DNA of 64,000 bases, taken from the NCBI GenBank assembly GCA_002633005.1, contig NMRA01000882.1, positions 28,579 through 92,578 on the forward strand, in the 5' to 3' direction. This document shows, piece by piece, positions 59,254 through 64,000 of the stretch. Position 1 is the first letter of the stretch. Every line of letters starts with the position of its first letter. The position numbers were made by a program, and so were the translations under genes. Origin of the DNA: Phoronis australis (Eukaryota > Phoronida > Phoronidae). A model generated the notes under the pieces. The model was not told the DNA's origin. It made no database searches and worked only from the letters and a program-made list of their open reading frames with translations.

Positions 59254-59969
59254 GTATACATAACTCAGATGAATCTTAAGCTTTTACATACCATGGCTCA
59301 TAAAAACACTTTTGTTGCTGATTGCCAAGTTACTATTAGCCACAAAGTGTGGTTCAATTTTTTGTATTCTGAACTATTTTTTTCTTATTCAAAGCTTCCT
59401 CTCTATCTCCTTCAGCCATCTCTGTCCCTCTTTCCGCGTACATGTATTTTTAAAAGGTATAAAAGTGAAGTAAGAAACTTTGTAAAATCGTCAAGAAAAG
59501 CTTTTAAATGGGAAAGTATGAGAATTAATCGGATATCGAAAATACATGGGTATGTATTGGAAATCAGTGATCCCTTACGGGTTAACACCAAGAACTTTTC
59601 TTTATTTATTTGCTTTCATGTGAACTCCAGGTCACTAAAGTGGTTGTCTTATACCGTTTTAGAATTAAAACTTGCATTCTGAAATTGCAGTAACATTTAC
59701 TTATCGTTAGTCCTCAGTGGGCCTACGTGTACGTTGAGCGCATTAATACTGTAGGCTTCTACACAGACATCAAGAATTCCCGACAGTAATCAGCACTTGC
59801 AAGTCTATGAGAACTATAAACAGTTCATACACGCTTTTCTAATAGCTATATTGGATAAAAACAAATGACGTTCTTGGAATTATTTGGAAAAAGTAGAGAT
59901 ATTTTTATCAAGAATACGGAATATTGCTGTGTAACCCACAAATAATGAGATTTATGGCACTTTGCTGGG

Positions 59970-60235
59970 GCTGATCCAGGATTTTGGGTTAGGGGGGACC
60001 AGGGCAAAGGAATAACCAGAATTTCGGCAGATGCCCGCGCATTGCGAACCTTTTGACTGAAAAAAAACGGTAAACGGTATTTTTTCAGGGCCTATGGACC
60101 CCGGAGTCACCCTGGTTGAGCTCATGTGCTAGTCAGCATTTCGCTTCCCGAACCGCCAAATGATACCTGTATCTGGTAGAATTTTAGGAGGGCATGGGCC
60201 TCTTGCCCCCCTAAGTCCGCCACTTCTCCGACACA
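59970..60235. repeat. Short dispersed element of the CCAGGATTTTG family
   Basis: Begins GGGCTGATCCAGGATTTTGG, continues AGGGGGGACCAGGGCAAAGG and AATAACCAGAATTTC. It ends TAGAATTTTAGGAGGGCATG, CCCCCCTAAGTCCGCCAC. Same module order as 35345-35785. The middle contains an inserted AAAAAAACGGTAAACGGTAT segment not seen in the others. Confidence 0.6.
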
Positions 60236-60655
60236 GATCCTATTACATGTCACTATTCTACAGCCTTCAAGCTTCATATTCATCTCCTAGTTAGTCTCTA
60301 TCTAGTCCGATGGTTGCGCTGGTTGTTCTTTCTCCCTACCATCCGGCTGGCCCAGCCTCAAGCAACAGTATATTCACTCGTAACTTTTTCCCATTTTAAC
60401 AATTTTATACCTCTCCCACCCTGTCTACCCCGGCTTAAACAGAATCTCATCCAATTCAACAGCTTTAATATCAATCTCACCCTTCCTACCCTGTGTTACA
60501 GGCACTGCTGGTAGGCCTACCTCCTTCAAGCCCGGATTGTGTTGCCGTCAAGCAAGAAAAGACTTCATTGGTAAACGACCAGAACTGCACTATGGATTGC
60601 CTCTCTCCACCCCGCTCACTGCTCTCAGCAGGAACTGAGCCACAACACCACTTTC

Positions 60656-61094
60656 CTTAATATCTCTTTTTATCACTCCGGCTGGTCTGCTCACTCAGCT
60701 CGTCCGGAACCTGCTTCGCCAGGTTGTTGTAGCCCAGTTGGCTGTTTGTGTACCCACAGAGTACAATATACTTTATATGATACTTTCCCATTTGGCAGTT
60801 TGTACCCATTTGATACTTATTTTTATTGAATTTTCGGTTTTGCTCCACCGGCTTGGTAGGAAATCGGCCACTACCCATTTGGTATTATATACACGTTTGG
60901 TACTTTACTAACCTGTGCCACTTAGTGTCCGGTACTCAATTACACATTGGGTATCGTAAATGTGTGTGTTATCTCTTGTAGACTAATTAAAGTAACGATC
61001 TGGTATCTTCTGTGAAATAATTATCTGTAGAGCTGTGACCCTGAAATTCCTAATACAACCTTTAATATGTATTAGTCTTGTGTTGTTTGATTGG
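60656..61094 (-). repeat. Retroelement 5' fragment, copy 2
   Basis: Direct partner of 58278-58708, about 80 per cent alike by eye. On the minus strand it encodes NSQLGYNN and DELSEQTSRSDKK before stopping, where copy 1 runs on into the gag-like relic. The two fragments are 2.4 kb apart. They could be taken for LTRs, but the shared part contains coding sequence, and gag lies outside the pair. Two truncated insertions are therefore more likely. Confidence 0.65.
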
Positions 61095-64000
61095 TCCTCA
61101 ATAATCGTCCTCAGGTTTTTCAAATCCTCAAATGTCCTATTTTCTATATGTTCTGATTGATAGAGTGATTGTTGTTTTCTCTTGACCTACTTTTTGCCAT
61201 GTCATTACTTTTCTGAAAAATTAAGTGCTTGAAAATGGGAAGTTGAAATTTAGAAGGAAACACAACTGTTTAATGTTGTTGCAGGGACAATGATAAGTGA
61301 CTCAAAAACCGAGTGCCTTATAAAGAATGTGATTCTTAGCTCCCTCTGTTGGCTGGTGCAGACATTTTTCAGGAGTCCTGAGATTAAAACCATGAGCATA
61401 ATGGCGTATGTAAAGAGCTTAAACTCAAACACAAAACAATCACGACAATAGTGATAGCAAAAGTAATACTTATAGTGAGAAATTACCATAAATGATCATA
61501 AGTCGATTTGTGCTGAAACAAAATCCAAAGCAGTCACTGTCTCATATTTCTATTTAGTCACTGTTGTGGAGATACTTAGCATGTAAAAAGGCATTGCGAC
61601 ATGATTAAACACATAGACATTTGAAAATCAAGGATAATTTCGACACACGTGTCGGATAATGCCAAAAATGGCGCATTTTTCAGAGATTGTATGTGTTACA
61701 ACAGTTTTGCAGGCCCAAGGACATTCAAATGACAAAACTGTTCAGGTAGGCTGTTGATAATCTCTCGGTAAGATATCCGCTTTCTGTGGTTTCTCCTCCG
61801 CGGAGTTCCCAAATGGCAGGCGTAGCGTACAGGGTTGGTGCCTAAATGCAAGTATATCACGTGAATAGCTAGTGTCAGTGACAATGTGATTCGCTTCAAC
61901 TGAATGGCGATATCTCGCAAAGATTTGTCCTTGCCTTTTCACGAGTGCATTGCATTTACACCACAGATTCCCGAGCTGACACTGCTTGCGCGACCCGTAT
62001 TCGTTGTACCGAGAAAGTGGAGGTTTCTATTTGTCCAGGTGCAGAAAGTCTAGTCTCATTGAGTTTTCACCACATGGCAACGTCTATTGGAGGGGACATC
62101 AGCCAGGGTCGTCGATGAAAGAGAAGATGAATCAGGCACTTAGGATGTAACAATCGCAACCGTCTTTACCATGTAGATAAGGTGTGAGAATGGAACGTTC
62201 GAAAGAGAAGAGCGTCCAAAAGATCTGCCGAGCAACAGTTTTACCACCAGTGACGTCAGTGAAGTTCGAAATTTATGTCCCTGCAAAAAGACAAATGTGA
62301 AAACCATATGAAAACTCAAAGTTCTTCTCTGAGATACTGGCTTGAATAAACCTTTGATGCGCGTGACATAGCATGCTTTCCAGGTCGTGCGATGGTCATA
62401 ACCTTCAATATCATCGCACGCCACGGCCGCTGTCTCCATAGTCTTGTGAATATTTTTAGGGGAGTTATGCAAACATCTAAACAAATACAAAAATGACTAA
62501 CTAAGCAAGAATCAACAAGTAGATTATAACCATCCCCATCAAATAAAACTGGGATTTCGTGGGTTCACTCAATATCCAGCTGCATGTGGGACAGTGTCAA
62601 AGTTATGAAGCATGCAGTCAGGTGAACCACTTTATCTGCAGATCAACACCTCATTTCATGACTTGTATTACGAATAGCGAGCGAGGCTGTGATCATGCTG
62701 TCTTTATCATAACCTAGATCTCTGACCTTTGACAAGTACAATGCCTTAACAAGATTGCCATGGAGACGTTGTGTATGCTATAAATTAATTTAAAAATATG
62801 TTTTATATTTTTAGTATAGTTCCTTAATACAAACGATGTTCTTGGACCAGAACGAGGATATTCCGCTCTCACCGAACTGTTATGTAAAAACAAAATGATA
62901 TGTAATGTCCTAAAACTTTCAGATTGTAAACAAACAGTTTGGTCAAAGGTGAGTTTAACAATGAATATTTTGGTATTACAATGTCCTGTCGGATGAAGGC
63001 TTAAGACAAAATACACAAAGTATTAATTACAATACAGTAATTTTCACACTTGACATTTGATCACGGTTATTGCCCGATCAAATGGGCTTTAAATACATGT
63101 ATGTGTAAGAAATGTATAATGAATAATTACAATATTGAACATATCACGAAAGAGAAACACACTTTTGAAAAATACGACTTTGGCCAGAATTTGAAAAATA
63201 CATCATGGGTCTGAAAGTTTAAAATTACGAATTTTTTACGTGTTAGTTGTTTCATCAGTTCATTTTCTAATATTGTGTAATTGGTTTCGTATTTTAGTCG
63301 TGTGAATAACTTGATCGCCCGTTCTAGAACATTGATGAGCGTGGGGTTTAATATTAGTAACGGGAAGATTTTCGATAAGTCCTATGTGACGTTGAAAATT
63401 GCATTTTTCAGTAGTGCCAAATGATGGCTCTGTATGACCTTATTGGTAAGTCCGGCCAGTCCACTCAGCAAATTATCTACAGAACTATAACATATTTTAA
63501 GCAAGTAAAAGCATTCATTAATGAAAGTAAAAAAGTCTACCGAATTTGATTTTTATACATATGTGCCATTGACTGGGTCCCGTGACCATGCCTTTCATCG
63601 CAATTTAACAAACTATATACCGTACATCCATAGCAAAGCAACGACATTAAAATTCCAACAAGTTCCAGCGTTTACGGTGAAATCTGAAAAGAAAGTTGTT
63701 ACTGTTTGCTGTCTTATTATTGTTTAGTTTTCGTTGATGCAGATTTCTGTAAAATCTCAAAAAAATCATAACCCTGCGGTACATCTGGACTACTTTAGAC
63801 TGAACAACTCCGATCACCGAGTATAATGTTGGTTTCCCAACGTTGATTAGTGAGAAAGTATTTTTCAAAGTATTCCAAATTGTGGCATTTTCCTTAAGTA
63901 TGTTATGGCTCTAAAGTCTAAGAAATTTAGTGGCCCTCGACCTGCCCTCCACAGTCACTCCAATTGTCAACCTGCCACGATCGTCGCAATCCGCAACCGG
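61095..64000. other. Right end of window; nothing supported
   Basis: AT-rich with short frames on both strands. A more GC-rich stretch at 61740-62060 reads partly protein-like on the minus strand (RYRHSVEANHIVTDTSYS), but no family or splice pattern emerged. Confidence 0.4.

Noticed and set aside
58278-61094. Direct repeats as a pair of LTRs
   Set aside because: The repeated part contains the start of a coding frame, and the gag-like remainder lies outside the pair; no primer-binding site or polypurine tract was seen.

Overview
This is eukaryotic, animal-type DNA. Coding capacity is sparse and sits in short exons with GT/AG borders. Introns are long, dispersed repeats are abundant, and there is a run of Ns at 52145-52803. 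Frequent ACATGTAC/TACATGTA words, THAP-domain relics and modular ankyrin exons suggest a marine invertebrate, most likely an invertebrate deuterostome (hemichordate or amphioxus-like). That assignment is an inference and a lophotrochozoan cannot be excluded. No operon, CRISPR array, tRNA or rRNA was recognised.

Left half (about 4.4-31.1 kb): one ankyrin-repeat gene lies on the minus strand. Exon 1 (31085-31141) carries the start codon, and exon 2 (22514-22609) continues the N-terminus. At least six exons then each encode exactly one 33-residue ankyrin repeat in phase 0 (16629-16727, 15993-16091, 15573-15671, 5724-5822, 5045-5143, 4382-4480). Two groups of these exons are visible tandem duplications: about 420 bp per unit near 15.5-16.3 kb, and about 670 bp per unit, three times, at 4.2-6.25 kb. 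A shorter candidate exon lies at 14980-15033 and a decayed one near 7.6 kb. The 3' end was not found and may lie left of the window.

The introns of this gene hold repeats. Two direct copies of a repeat of about 4 kb (1-3993 and 10476-14431) are accompanied by a third, partial inverted copy (28960-29990). Intron 2 contains a two-exon THAP-domain pseudogene (19231-20447).

Right half (31-64 kb): mostly gene-poor and repeat-bearing. It holds the last two exons of an EAR/EPTP-repeat gene on the minus strand (47052-47641) and a 37-bp minisatellite (48443-48835). Next to the minisatellite is a TTAA-flanked, Kolobok-like DNA transposon relic with arms of about 270 bp and a broken THAP domain (48868-50201). 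A plus-strand locus at 54336-54852 is related in peptide sequence to the 4-kb repeat and to a broken copy near 8.5 kb. Retroelement gag-like fragments lie at 57.9-58.7 and 60.7-61.1 kb, with several short inverted-repeat elements elsewhere. A possible first exon with an eh1-like motif lies at 59179-59253.

All exon models come from reading frames, splice borders and family resemblance only; no alignment, database search or transcript evidence was available. Most remaining open frames are AT-rich chance frames.
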